Both the position numbers and the translations under genes were made by a program. A stretch of 8,168 bases of DNA from JBMNTU01 sp050945895 (GTDB lineage: Bacteria > Bacillota > Clostridia > Christensenellales > Christensenellaceae), in assembly GCA_050945895.1 (NCBI GenBank), contig JBMNTU010000093.1:1-8168 (forward strand). The letters run 5' to 3'. The notes under the pieces are model-generated. The model had not been told where the DNA came from and made no database searches. It was given only the letters and a program-made list of their open reading frames with translations. Shown one piece after another: positions 1 through 6,731 of the stretch (position 1 is its first letter; each line of letters opens with the position of its first letter).

Positions 1-107
1 AAAAACCCTTTTCAACAATGACGCTTCAGTGATATGATGTTGTCATAGATACGAAAAACAAATGTCATTATATCTTTTGTAAAAGGCTCTTGCTTGCCAA
101 CGTTTAC

Positions 108-136
108 TTGACACTAACGGAATATAAAAATAAAAT
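108..136 (+). promoter_or_regulatory. Sigma-A-type promoter
   Basis: TTGACA at 108-113 is a perfect -35 box. After a 17-base spacer it is followed by TAAAAT at 131-136, one mismatch from the -10 consensus. Transcription would start near 143. The first plausible plus-strand coding start is over 300 bases downstream (452-491), so the transcript would have a long leader or be a separate small RNA. The match is seen directly; activity is inferred. Confidence 0.55.
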
Positions 137-142
137 GTTATT

Positions 143-451
143 AACAAACACCTTTATTTATGGTAGTATTAAACAGGATAATAGAGAAGTCCGCCTAGTA
201 ACGAAATACAATTTTTTACTTAGCCGGGCAGCAGGCATATACCGTTGTCTGGCGCACGGTTTGCCCAGGCGTTTGGCAGAGCTGCAATGCGGCAGCACAT
301 ACAAACGCACCTGCACAAAAAATATTGTACCTATTAATTTGTTGTAACCCGGTAGAAACAAACGGTGCCCGCGCAAAATGCGCGGATTGTATCATCATAA
401 AAACTGTCTGCGATTTACCCGCATCTAGTTTCATGTGCATGATAACATCCG
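143..451 (+). other. Gene-free structured leader or intergenic stretch
   Basis: No open frame here has a credible ribosome binding site or a protein-like composition, so I call no gene. Three foldable segments are visible. In the first, GCCGGGCA (223-230) pairs with TGCCCAGGC (262-270) across one bulge, enclosing CCGT/ACGG (242-245/256-259). The second is GCTGC/GCAGC (281-285/292-296). The third is CCGCGC-AAAAT-GCGCGG (369-385). None is followed by a T run, so none is a clear terminator. It lies between a good promoter and the small gene at 452, so it could be a 5' leader. I recognise no riboswitch class. Confidence 0.3.
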
Positions 452-721
452 TTGTTAAAAGCCTACATGGCGGCTTTTCCGGATGATAAAATGGCGAGGT
501 ATTCTTTGGAAAAAGAGCAATTGAAAAAAATGCATGCTGAAAAGGTTGCCGAACTGGAAGAAGAAAGAGCAAAACTGGGCGATATGTTTACAAAACGTAT
601 CTCGATTAGTGCCCCGCTTACCGACGCAGAAATACTCCGGCAAAATGCCCGTTGCGGCAAAATTAGCCTGGAGGTTTCCAAGCTGCAGGACATGCTGGAT
701 CATACTGAAGAAGAGGGCTGA
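452..721 (+). CDS. Small helical, probably coiled-coil protein of unknown function
   Basis: I do not recognise this gene. The frame opens after a stop at 443-445. Possible starts are TTG 452, ATG 467 and ATG 491; none has a clear Shine-Dalgarno, so the 5' end is uncertain and the protein is 77 to 89 residues. Residues about 18-45 are very rich in Glu, Lys and Leu with heptad-like spacing, followed by a short break and a second helix rich in Leu and Ser near the C-terminus. This suggests a helical hairpin. There is no signal peptide or membrane segment. The stop is 6 bases before the GTG of the PP2C phosphatase and its end carries that gene's ribosome binding site (GAGGG), so the two are probably translated from one transcript. 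A partner or regulator of the phosphatase is a guess from position only. Confidence 0.55.
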   Translation: MLKAYMAAFPDDKMARYSLEKEQLKKMHAEKVAELEEERAKLGDMFTKRISISAPLTDAEILRQNARCGKISLEVSKLQDMLDHTEEEG

Positions 722-727
722 ATATAA

Positions 728-1813
728 GTGGATGATAAGTTGCTGAACAGCGGCTACCTGTCTTCTATTATTGATGCAATGAACGATATGGTGCGCGTCA
801 TTACCAAAGAAGGCCGTGTGGCACTCACAAACAAAGCGTTTGACAAAAAGTTCGCCGGCAGCCGGGCTACCGTTGGGCAGCGATGCTACAAGGTGCTTCA
901 TCAGGACGATGAATGCGAACGATGCCTGGCGCAAGAGGTGTTTCTTTACGATGTGCCCCAGCAGCTTGTAAGGCGGTACAACAAACGCGTATATTCTGTG
1001 ACGGTTTCTCCGTTGAAGGACGACGAAGGAAAAACCGTTGCCGCGGTAGAGGTCTTCCGCGACATGACGCTGGATTACAATATCAAGCAGAATTTGCTTT
1101 TGCAAAACGCAAAAATGCAAAAAGACCTTAAGCTGGCGCACAACCTCCAGCAGTCCCTTGTTAAAAACATTTTGCCCGAAATAGACGGATACAAGCTGAG
1201 CGCCGGGTTTTTCCCGTGCGAGGCGGTAAGCGGCGATATTTACGATTGCATTCTCCACAACGACAAGCTGCTCATTTATGTTGCAGATGTTTCGGGGCAT
1301 GGCGTTATGCCTGCCATGCTATCGGTCTTTTTTTCGCGTACCGTTCGCGCGGCCTGTTCGCTGGGGCTTTTCCGGCCGGCGGAAATCCTTCGCTATGTGC
1401 AAAGCGAATTTATGGCGCTCGACCTTTCCGATTCGGTTTATATTACGGGTTTTTTGACCATTGTAGATATAAAGACCGGCGAGTTGACCTACGCCAACGC
1501 AGGCCTTCCGGTTGAGCCGATTTTGTACGATGGCAAAGTAAACCGGCTGTTTATGGGCGCGCCGCCCATTTCCCGGTGGTTCGAGCAGCCGGACTTTAAA
1601 GGAGAAAGCATTCGCCTTAAGCCCGGTCACCGGCTTTTGCTGTATTCCGACGGAATAAAGGGCATCCAGAGCGAAGATGAGATTAGCGACCGTTTTTGCG
1701 ATTTGTTTTGCGAGACGCCTTTTTCGGGCGAACAGTTTATTTATAATGTCCGGCAGGAGCTGTACACAAAGCCGGAGGACGACCTGACACTGCTGATTTG
1801 CGAAAAATGCTGA
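728..1813 (+). CDS. PAS-domain SpoIIE/RsbU-type PP2C serine phosphatase
   Basis: This is a 361-residue cytosolic protein with no membrane segment. Residues about 8-115 form a PAS-like sensor domain (IIDAMNDMVRVI near the start, ending VAAVEVFRDMT). A coiled linker spans about 117-147 (Gln/Leu/Lys-rich). The PP2C-type phosphatase domain covers about 155-361. Its metal-binding motifs are all present: SGDIYD (168-173), ADVSGHG (186-192), YSDG (306-309) and DDLT (351-354), so it should be an active Mn/Mg-dependent phosphatase. Relatives dephosphorylate STAS-domain anti-anti-sigma factors in partner-switching pathways controlling stress or sporulation sigma factors. No STAS or anti-sigma gene is in this window, so the target is unknown. 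The PAS part carries Cys53, Cys63 and Cys66, a possible ligand-binding cluster. The GTG start is preceded by GAGGG at about 10 bases and follows the small upstream gene by 6 bases. Confidence 0.93.
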   Translation: MDDKLLNSGYLSSIIDAMNDMVRVITKEGRVALTNKAFDKKFAGSRATVGQRCYKVLHQDDECERCLAQEVFLYDVPQQLVRRYNKRVYSVTVSPLKDDEGKTVAAVEVFRDMTLDYNIKQNLLLQNAKMQKDLKLAHNLQQSLVKNILPEIDGYKLSAGFFPCEAVSGDIYDCILHNDKLLIYVADVSGHGVMPAMLSVFFSRTVRAACSLGLFRPAEILRYVQSEFMALDLSDSVYITGFLTIVDIKTGELTYANAGLPVEPILYDGKVNRLFMGAPPISRWFEQPDFKGESIRLKPGHRLLLYSDGIKGIQSEDEISDRFCDLFCETPFSGEQFIYNVRQELYTKPEDDLTLLICEKC

Positions 1814-1900
1814 TTTTTTCAAATATCTTTGCAGGCAGGGCGGTAAATATAAATAATTTTTAAATTACGGGCAATATCCTTTTCCTTTGTCCGGTAGTTT

Positions 1901-1909
1901 TGTTACAAT
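1901..1909 (+). promoter_or_regulatory. Probable extended -10 promoter of the cdaA operon
   Basis: TGTTACAAT (1901-1909) fits the extended -10 pattern TG-N-TACAAT. There is no good -35 at the usual distance (TTTCCT at 1881-1886 is weak), as is common for extended -10 promoters. It lies about 70 bases before the cdaA start, in the 165-base gap after the phosphatase gene. I see no terminator in that gap, so read-through from the phosphatase gene is also possible. Confidence 0.45.
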
Positions 1910-1978
1910 AGCTTTATGCACTGGTTAGCACAATAGGGCCTTTATATTTTTCAGATCGTTTTACGGGGAGTAAGCGGA

Positions 1979-2821
1979 TTGACAGATTTTTTTGAACCAC
2001 TCAGAAATGGACTCTCACAGTTTGGATGGCAGGACGTAATAGATATTATTATTGTCGCTGTGTTGTTGTATGTTGTTATTAAGGCAATTGCAAAAACACG
2101 CGCGATCCGTGTGCTTATTGGGCTGGGCGTTATTTTGGTGTGTGCCCGCGTATTCGAGCTTCTAAACCTCAATACGGTCAACTGGCTGCTTCGGTGGATA
2201 TTCAACGCCGGAGCTGTTTTGGTTGTTATATTATTCCAGCCGGAAATTCGAAGGATGCTCGAAAAGCTTGGGCGGGGAAAGATATTTACCTCCCTGCACA
2301 CGAATCTGAGCAACGGGCCGGCGCTTGTAGAGGAATTTTCCAAAGCAATACTTAATATGAGCAAGCACAAAATTGGCGCGATTATCGTGTTCGAACGGAA
2401 AACCGGCCTAAATGATGTGCTGGAATCGGGCACCGTGCTAGATGCGGAGGTCTCGAGCGAGCTGATCGAAAACATCTTTTACCCCAACACACCGCTGCAC
2501 GACGGCGCGATGATTATCCGCGACGGAAAAATTATTGCGGCCGGCTGCTTTCTCCCGCTTTCGGATAACCGGCAGATTGCTTCGGAGCTGGGAACGCGCC
2601 ACAGGGCCGCGCTGGGGGTTTCGGAAGTTTCGGATGCCTATGTGCTTGTCGTGTCCGAAGAAAAGGGAATCATTTCCTATATGTACGATGGTATTTTGAA
2701 ACGCTTTATAGACGCAAAAGCCCTGCGGGAGATATTGGAAGAGCTGTACGACCCGCAAATTGAAAAGGAGAAAAAGTCGTTTGGCTCCAAATTCAAGCGT
2801 AAGGTGGGTGACGACAAGTGA
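1979..2821 (+). CDS. cdaA: Diadenylate cyclase CdaA (membrane c-di-AMP synthase)
   Basis: CdaA condenses two ATP into the second messenger c-di-AMP, which controls potassium and osmolyte transport and cell-wall homeostasis in Firmicutes. The protein has 280 residues, close to the usual 270-280. Three membrane segments lie at about 20-37, 43-60 and 66-87 and end in the family's FQPEIRR stretch (86-92). The cytosolic DAC domain carries the two active-site signatures: DGA (175-177, within NTPLHDGAMI) and RHR (207-209, within GTRHRAALG). The charged Lys-rich C-terminus is typical. The TTG start is well supported by GGGGAG at 1965-1970, 8 bases upstream. The stop overlaps the start of cdaR by 4 bases, implying coupled translation. 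In many Firmicutes this pair is followed by glmM; here it is not. Confidence 0.97.
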   Translation: MTDFFEPLRNGLSQFGWQDVIDIIIVAVLLYVVIKAIAKTRAIRVLIGLGVILVCARVFELLNLNTVNWLLRWIFNAGAVLVVILFQPEIRRMLEKLGRGKIFTSLHTNLSNGPALVEEFSKAILNMSKHKIGAIIVFERKTGLNDVLESGTVLDAEVSSELIENIFYPNTPLHDGAMIIRDGKIIAAGCFLPLSDNRQIASELGTRHRAALGVSEVSDAYVLVVSEEKGIISYMYDGILKRFIDAKALREILEELYDPQIEKEKKSFGSKFKRKVGDDK

Positions 2822-4074
2822 AAGATATACTCGCCAGAATATGGGAAGCTATAAAATCGATTTTTACCAAAAACTGGGGCATGAAGCTGGGCGCGCTTTT
2901 GTTTGCATTTTTGCTGTGGAGCTTTGTCATTTCGGATACCAACCCGCCCCGCGAGAAGATTTTTAGGGATATTCCCATTTCGTATACCAATGCGGAGGAG
3001 TTGAAGGACAAGATGCTTACTCCGTCTATCCCGTTTTCCGACGTGCTGCGCACGGCGACTGTCACGGTGCGCGAGGAAGCAAGCCAGCTGCAGTATATTT
3101 CCGAAAGTATGATAACGGTGTATGTGGACGTCTCCCCTATTATTGACGTGGGCGAGTATACGCTTTCGCTGCAGGCCACAACAATGATGGGCGATGTGGT
3201 ATCCATACAGCCCGAAACGGTCACGCTGGAAGTAGAAGAACTTGTTACCCGGGATGTTCCGGTGGAAGTCCAATATATTGGCGACAAGAAGGACGACCTG
3301 TACTATGGAGACCCCATTCTTTCGGAAAACACAGTGAAGGTAACCGGCTCCCGCTCCAACCTTGAAACGGTAGCAAAGGGCATCTGCTATATCGACATCA
3401 ACGCGATGGAAGAGTCCTCTAAGGAATCGAGGCAGGTTTCGCTGTATGACGAAGACGGCAATGAAATTCCAAGCAGCCTGTTTTCGGGCATTCCTTCCGT
3501 TATCGTGGAGGTACCAATCTACCACAAAAAAGAAGTGCCGGTGGATTTGGAGAATATACGAAGCACATTGACCGGGGTTGCCGAAGGCTATGAGGTGAAA
3601 GATATTGTTTTGACCCCCGCTGCGGTGGAAGTTGTGGGCGCGCCGGGCGACCTGGAGGAAATTGAATCTGTGACCATAACGCCGATTGCGCTGGACAATG
3701 CATCGGCAGATGTGGTGGTAACCGGCAGCATCGTACTGCCAGAGCACATCTATTTAACCGTTCCGCCCGAAATACAGGTGCAGATTACAATCGCGCAGCC
3801 GGAAATCACCCAGACGTACGATGCAATGGATGTTACGGTCAAAAACCTGGGGAACGGCCTGCGGGCGTCGCTCTCTCCGGAATCGATCGATGTAATGCTC
3901 ACCGGCCCACAAACGGTAGTGGAGGCGATTACTGCCGACCAACTCCTTCCGTTTGTCGATTTGGAAGGCCTTTCGGAAGGAACGCACACGGTTTCGGTCA
4001 AGTACGAGAATTTGCCCGATTTGGAGGTGGAAATTACCTCTCCGACAGAATATATTACTGTTACGATCACATAG
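2818..4074 (+). CDS. cdaR: CdaA regulatory protein CdaR (YbbR-domain protein)
   Basis: CdaR is the extracytoplasmic partner that binds CdaA and tunes c-di-AMP synthesis. This one has 418 residues. A single N-terminal membrane anchor (about 21-39, rich in Leu, Phe and Ala) is followed by a long beta-rich extracellular part without further membrane segments. I can split that part into about four YbbR repeats at roughly 48-135, 136-225, 226-325 and 326-418. Each has the alternating Val/Ile strand pattern and a Pro-x-Val segment (for example DVPVEVQY and EVPVDLEN). The GTG start overlaps the cdaA stop (GTGA at 2818-2821), with AAGGTGG at 2801-2807 as ribosome binding site. The next gene begins 12 bases after its stop, so the three genes probably form one transcript. 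Start choice is firm because the anchor begins shortly after it. Confidence 0.94.
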   Translation: MKDILARIWEAIKSIFTKNWGMKLGALLFAFLLWSFVISDTNPPREKIFRDIPISYTNAEELKDKMLTPSIPFSDVLRTATVTVREEASQLQYISESMITVYVDVSPIIDVGEYTLSLQATTMMGDVVSIQPETVTLEVEELVTRDVPVEVQYIGDKKDDLYYGDPILSENTVKVTGSRSNLETVAKGICYIDINAMEESSKESRQVSLYDEDGNEIPSSLFSGIPSVIVEVPIYHKKEVPVDLENIRSTLTGVAEGYEVKDIVLTPAAVEVVGAPGDLEEIESVTITPIALDNASADVVVTGSIVLPEHIYLTVPPEIQVQITIAQPEITQTYDAMDVTVKNLGNGLRASLSPESIDVMLTGPQTVVEAITADQLLPFVDLEGLSEGTHTVSVKYENLPDLEVEITSPTEYITVTIT

Positions 4075-4086
4075 CAGGCAGAAAGA

Positions 4087-4755
4087 ATGGATATGAAACG
4101 GTTTAATTTATTTGCGGGAAATTATGGAAGCGGTAAGACGGAGCTTTCGCTCAATATGGCGCTGCAATTGAAAAACTGCGGCAAAACAGCGCTTGTGGAT
4201 ATGGATATCGTAAACCCATATTTTCGGAGCTCGGAAAGCAAAGAGATGCTTGAGGAAGAGGGCATTCGTGTAATTTCCCCGCCGTTTGCAAACACAACGG
4301 TAGATGTTCCGGCGCTTAGCGCCGAGGTCTATTCCGCGTTTAAAAGTGAATATGCCGTGTTTGACGCGGGCGGCGACCCGGTGGGCGCAACGGCGCTGGG
4401 CGGGTACAAGAAATTCTTCAAAGATGTTGAGCCGGATTTTATGTTTTACTATGTGATAAACGCGCGCCGCCCTTTCCAGCGAAGCATTGAAGACGCGCAG
4501 GAAATGCTTTACCAGATCCAGAACAATTCCCGCTTGACCATCCACGCGCTAGTGAATAATACAAACGTTGCGGGCGAAACGACCGTACAGGACCTGGTGC
4601 ACGGATACGAATTTTGCATGGAGCTGGGTAAGAATACGGGCATACCGCTGGCGTTTACTTCGGGGACGCCTGCGTTGATCGACGAATTTTCCAAGCTGGG
4701 GTATGCGGGCGAGGTTTTTCCCATAAAAATCTTTACCCGCCCGCAGTGGCTGTAA
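4087..4755 (+). CDS. P-loop ATPase of the SIMIBI (CobQ/MinD/ParA-like) class, role unknown
   Basis: This is a 222-residue soluble protein. A Walker A motif GNYGSGKT lies at residues 11-18. It is followed by LVDMDIVNPYFR (37-47), where the Asp pair and NPYFR resemble the switch region of MinD/CobQ-like ATPases. A Walker B-like stretch VFDAGGDPVGATALG spans about 91-105, and NNTN (157-160) may contact the base. Together these indicate an ATP-binding protein of the SIMIBI class. The Walker A lacks the N-terminal Lys of the deviant KGGxGK form, so it is not a classical ParA/MinD. It lies 12 bases after cdaR, in the place where glmM often follows the pair. ATG 4087 is the likely start (AGAAAG just upstream is weak); ATG 4093 is an alternative. 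A metallo-cofactor or oxidoreductase assembly role is possible but nothing here tests it. Confidence 0.88.
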   Translation: MDMKRFNLFAGNYGSGKTELSLNMALQLKNCGKTALVDMDIVNPYFRSSESKEMLEEEGIRVISPPFANTTVDVPALSAEVYSAFKSEYAVFDAGGDPVGATALGGYKKFFKDVEPDFMFYYVINARRPFQRSIEDAQEMLYQIQNNSRLTIHALVNNTNVAGETTVQDLVHGYEFCMELGKNTGIPLAFTSGTPALIDEFSKLGYAGEVFPIKIFTRPQWL

Positions 4756-4772
4756 TTACAAAAACGAACGCG

Positions 4773-4806
4773 CTGCCACGTGCAAAACGCCCGCGGCAGT
4801 TTTTTT
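4773..4806 (+). terminator. Intrinsic terminator of the cdaA operon
   Basis: CTGCC (4773-4777) pairs with GGCAG (4795-4799), with two more G-C pairs possible inside after a mismatch. Seven T residues follow directly (4800-4806). It sits 18 bases after the ATPase stop and between convergent genes. On the minus strand a T run also follows at some distance, so it may work weakly in both directions. Confidence 0.75.
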
Positions 4807-4816
4807 GTGCTTGCGC

Positions 4817-5542
4817 TTATTTCAATTCGACCGATTGTCCGCGCTGCATAGGGGCAAGGACCCGGTCGCGGTAATCTTTTGTTTGGGGGAATGTTCGAAT
4901 GGCTTTTTCCGCATAGGCTGCCTGGCTCCAGAAGTGCATGGGAATGGCCGTTTTAACATCCGCCGTATGCATCAGGTAGTCCAGGCCGCGGATGCAGTCT
5001 TTTTCCAGCCGGGGGTCTACCGGAACAAACGCCAGGTCGATCGTTTTTCCCTTCAACGTATCTATAATGGAGGTATATTCCTTTTCCATATTTTCGTTCC
5101 ACGGGTAGGGCTCGCCCTCCCAATGCCACCAGTTCAAATCTCCGGCATGGTAGATGGTGTAGCCGTTTATGTCCAGCAAAAAGGCAACGCCCTCATCTGT
5201 GGATTTTAGCGTTTGCAAAATAAAATCGTCGGTTTGGTATTCTTTATCCGGCACAACGCCCAGCGCGTCTTTTCCGGGGCGGACATCGCCGGACAAAATA
5301 TAATGGATTTGGTCGTTCAATTTCTGCCAGCTTAGAATGACAGGATTGTAGTGGTCGCCATGCGCATGGGAAACAAAAACATAGACGCTGCTCCCCCGGA
5401 GGTCTTCGCTGCCGATGGTTCCGCCCGAAAGGCCGGTTTTGCCGGCAACCGGCGAATTGTTGCAATAGTCGAAAACCAACGTCAGCCCATTTACCGCAAC
5501 ATAAAACCCGCTTTGATCGAGATAGGTGATTTTTACATCCAT
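4817..5542 (-). CDS. Metallo-beta-lactamase-fold hydrolase (UlaG-like)
   Basis: This is a 241-residue cytosolic protein with no signal peptide. The metal-binding motif HAHGDH is at residues 59-64. A further His and Asp appear in YHAGDLNWW (H132, D135) and a C-terminal His in IPMHFW (H203), which completes a binuclear zinc site typical of the fold. The short length and the start ITYLDQSGFYVAVNG match the UlaG-like/lactamase_B_3 branch, whose members hydrolyse phosphodiester, lactone or similar bonds. The substrate cannot be read from sequence. The start is supported by AAGGAA (plus-strand 5551-5556) about 8 bases upstream. The gene is a single transcription unit convergent to the ATPase gene, and its upstream side abuts a repeat block. 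Identity of the fold is sure; the biological role is not. Confidence 0.93.
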   Translation of the reverse strand: MDVKITYLDQSGFYVAVNGLTLVFDYCNNSPVAGKTGLSGGTIGSEDLRGSSVYVFVSHAHGDHYNPVILSWQKLNDQIHYILSGDVRPGKDALGVVPDKEYQTDDFILQTLKSTDEGVAFLLDINGYTIYHAGDLNWWHWEGEPYPWNENMEKEYTSIIDTLKGKTIDLAFVPVDPRLEKDCIRGLDYLMHTADVKTAIPMHFWSQAAYAEKAIRTFPQTKDYRDRVLAPMQRGQSVELK

Positions 5543-5567
5543 ATTTCCGCTTCCTTTGTTTTTTTAC

Positions 5568-5576
5568 AGTATACCA
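5568..5576 (-). promoter_or_regulatory. Extended -10 promoter of the hydrolase gene
   Basis: On the minus strand TGGTATACT reads as an extended -10 (TG-N-TATACT, with TATACT at plus-strand 5573-5568). It lies 26 bases before the ATG of the hydrolase gene. No convincing -35 box is seen at 17 bases. The promoter sits between the gene and the repeat block at 5593-5733. Confidence 0.5.
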
Positions 5577-5592
5577 TATTTTGAATAGGGAT

Positions 5593-5733
5593 TGCGCCAA
5601 TCGGACGCTGTCCTCTTGGGGCATACTTGCAGTAGGTTGCTCCCAATCTCCTTCGCCTTCGGCTTGGCTCTTGGGCAACCCTTGCATACGTTCTGCCTGC
5701 CAATCGGACGCTGTCCTCTTGGGGCAGAACGTA
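5593..5733. repeat. Three-hairpin repeat block with a 28-base direct repeat
   Basis: A 28-base sequence starting GCCAATCGGACGC and ending CTCTTGGGGCA occurs identically at 5596-5623 and 5699-5726. Each copy folds on itself: CCAA/TTGG, a TC/TC internal loop, then GGAC/GTCC around a GCT loop. The right copy is enclosed by a perfect 11-base inverted repeat, TACGTTCTGCC (5687-5697) with GGCAGAACGTA (5723-5733). Between the copies is a third hairpin, GGTTG..CCCAA (5635-5646) with TTGGGCAACC (5671-5680), capped by GCCTTCGGC (5655-5663). An open frame runs across it on the minus strand but looks incidental. The pattern suggests a REP/MITE-like interspersed palindromic element; copy number elsewhere cannot be judged. 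Confidence 0.75.
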
Positions 5734-5763
5734 AAAACAACGGGCACCAGTGATCGGTGCCCG
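5733..5763 (-). terminator. Minus-strand intrinsic terminator
   Basis: CGGGCACC (5741-5748) and GGTGCCCG (5756-5763) form a perfect 8-base-pair stem with a 7-base loop. Read on the minus strand it is followed by TTGTTTTT. It would end a transcript coming from the right, but no intact minus-strand gene lies there; the decayed frame ending at 5793 is the natural partner. Confidence 0.65.
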
Positions 5764-5792
5764 CCTATATTTGAATTTCCATATTTACATTT

Positions 5793-6322
5793 TTACCCTT
5801 TTGTATAGCCCGCTTTTCCACAGCTGTCAAACCTTGCCATCATTTTCGGATCATGCCTCTCCCCTCGGTTATGGCCGTCCACTAAATTTACACATATAGC
5901 TCTTTATTTGTATAAACCCGGCTTTTCAAATGATTGACAATCATCAAGCCATGCAGCGTGCTCTTGTATATACAGCGTCTTTACAGTTCGCGTTGTCGTT
6001 CGTAGCTTATTGCCTGCACTGCACCCGGCATAAACCCTGCCGTGCTGCAACCTTCTTTACGATTGCCGTTGCGGTATTTTCAAATTGTACCGACCAAACA
6101 GGCTTAACAAAAATCGTATCCCGCAATCCCTCAGTGCACGTACAAAGCCTTTCTAAAAAGCGCTGATATACCACTCGTCAATATAAATTCATCATTTCCC
6201 ATCGGCATCACGCCCTTTCTATAAACTTTGTGCCACACCCCGGGCCGCTGCCCGCCGAATGTGACTGGTTGCCCGGCTGCATCTAAACCAATTATTACTA
6301 TTTTGATTTAGCCTTTCTCCAT
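5793..6322 (-). pseudogene. Probable decayed gene, unidentified
   Basis: No intact frame is present, but minus-strand translation gives protein-like pieces in two frames. From 6307 to 6134 there are 58 uninterrupted codons, including IGLDAAGQPVTFGGQRPG and KGVMPMGNDEFILTSGIS, ending at a TGA (6131-6133). In another frame, stop-separated pieces run from 6152 to 5796: a 31-codon piece (RFLLSLFGRYNLKIP), a 50-codon piece (LYIQEHAAWLDDCQSFEKPG) and a 36-codon C-terminal piece (NLVDGHNRGERHDPKMMARF). The last stop (5793-5795) lies 30 bases before a minus-strand terminator, as expected for a real gene end. An ATG at 6322-6320 is followed within five codons by a stop. At least one frameshift and three stops would be needed. 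I do not recognise the protein, and chance cannot be excluded. Confidence 0.35.
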
Positions 6323-6557
6323 ATCCCGATACTTTCTGTGGGATATCTTCCGTACCGGACCTTTTATTTATCAGTACGCACATCATTCACTATTTCTATT
6401 ACTTGAAGCGCCTACTGTTAAATTATATATAACCGTGTTTTTTAGAATAAAACCTATTTGAGATGTTTTTACAATTTGTTCATACACCGTTTTGTATGGG
6501 TGTACTATAATAGTTCTCCCCCTAGGGGAAAAAGTCCTGCAAAAAATTTAAAAAAAG
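6323..6557. other. AT-rich intergenic stretch without a gene
   Basis: I see no coding frame here. It contains TATAAT at 6506-6511 without a good -35 box, and the GC palindrome CCCCTAGGGG at 6519-6528 just after it. The rest is AT-rich spacer leading to the tRNA promoter. Confidence 0.5.
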
Positions 6558-6586
6558 TTGAAAAAAGGAATAGAATATCATATAAT
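6558..6586 (+). promoter_or_regulatory. Sigma-A-type promoter of the tRNA-Thr region
   Basis: TTGAAA (6558-6563), a 17-base spacer, and the perfect -10 TATAAT (6581-6586). Transcription would start near 6593, about 60 bases before the broken tRNA-like sequence and 140 before the intact tRNA, so both would be on one primary transcript. Confidence 0.75.
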
Positions 6587-6652
6587 AACAATCGTTACTA
6601 AAAATGGTTATTTGGCTGCTGTTTTTGGTATGGTAAAGACACAAACCCGGTT

Positions 6653-6706
6653 GCTGTTGTAGCTCAGCAGGTAGAGCACTTCCTTGGTAAGGATGAGGTG
6701 GGCTGC
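6653..6706 (+). pseudogene. Broken tRNA-Thr(GGT)-like sequence
   Basis: The first 47 bases match the 5' two thirds of a tRNA-Thr: a 7-base acceptor strand GCTGTTG, TA, a D-arm GCTC..GAGC (6662-6677) with GGTA in the loop, and an anticodon arm (6679-6695) with loop TTGGTAA, anticodon GGT. The anticodon stem has a T-T mismatch (6680/6694). After AGGT the T-arm and the 3' acceptor strand (expected CAACAGC plus CCA) are missing, and the sequence runs into GGGCTGC and AT-rich DNA. It is nearly the same as the intact tRNA 79 bases downstream over the region TTGCTGYTGTRGCTCAG to TTGGTAAGGA. It is therefore a truncated duplicate or an older copy cut by recombination. Confidence 0.75.
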
Positions 6707-6731
6707 ATAAAAATTTAATATTTCTGTATTT

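Noticed and set aside
90..347. 85-codon plus-strand open frame starting before the promoter -10 box
   Set aside because: Its first codons lie inside the 108-136 promoter, the in-frame ATG at 135 overlaps the -10 box, there is no ribosome binding site, and the composition is not protein-like.
216..572. 118-codon open frame on the minus strand overlapping the small helical gene
   Set aside because: No ribosome binding site, irregular Cys/Gln-rich composition, and it overlaps the more protein-like plus-strand frame; taken as incidental.
455..1300. 281-codon minus-strand open frame opposite the phosphatase
   Set aside because: Shadow of the plus-strand codon usage; the plus-strand protein has clear PAS and PP2C motifs.
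2677..3747. 356-codon minus-strand open frame opposite cdaR
   Set aside because: His/Arg/Cys-rich shadow translation without domain features; cdaR on the plus strand is well supported.
5596..5726. CRISPR array
   Set aside because: Only two copies of a 28-base repeat, 75 bases apart, with a hairpin between them and no cas genes; not a spacer array.
5244..5747. 167-codon minus-strand open frame crossing the repeat block and the hydrolase 5' part
   Set aside because: It runs through the hairpin repeats, overlaps the hydrolase gene in another frame and lacks protein-like composition.
5930..6166. 78-codon plus-strand open frame in the gene-poor region
   Set aside because: No ribosome binding site, and it lies opposite the better minus-strand pieces of the decayed gene.
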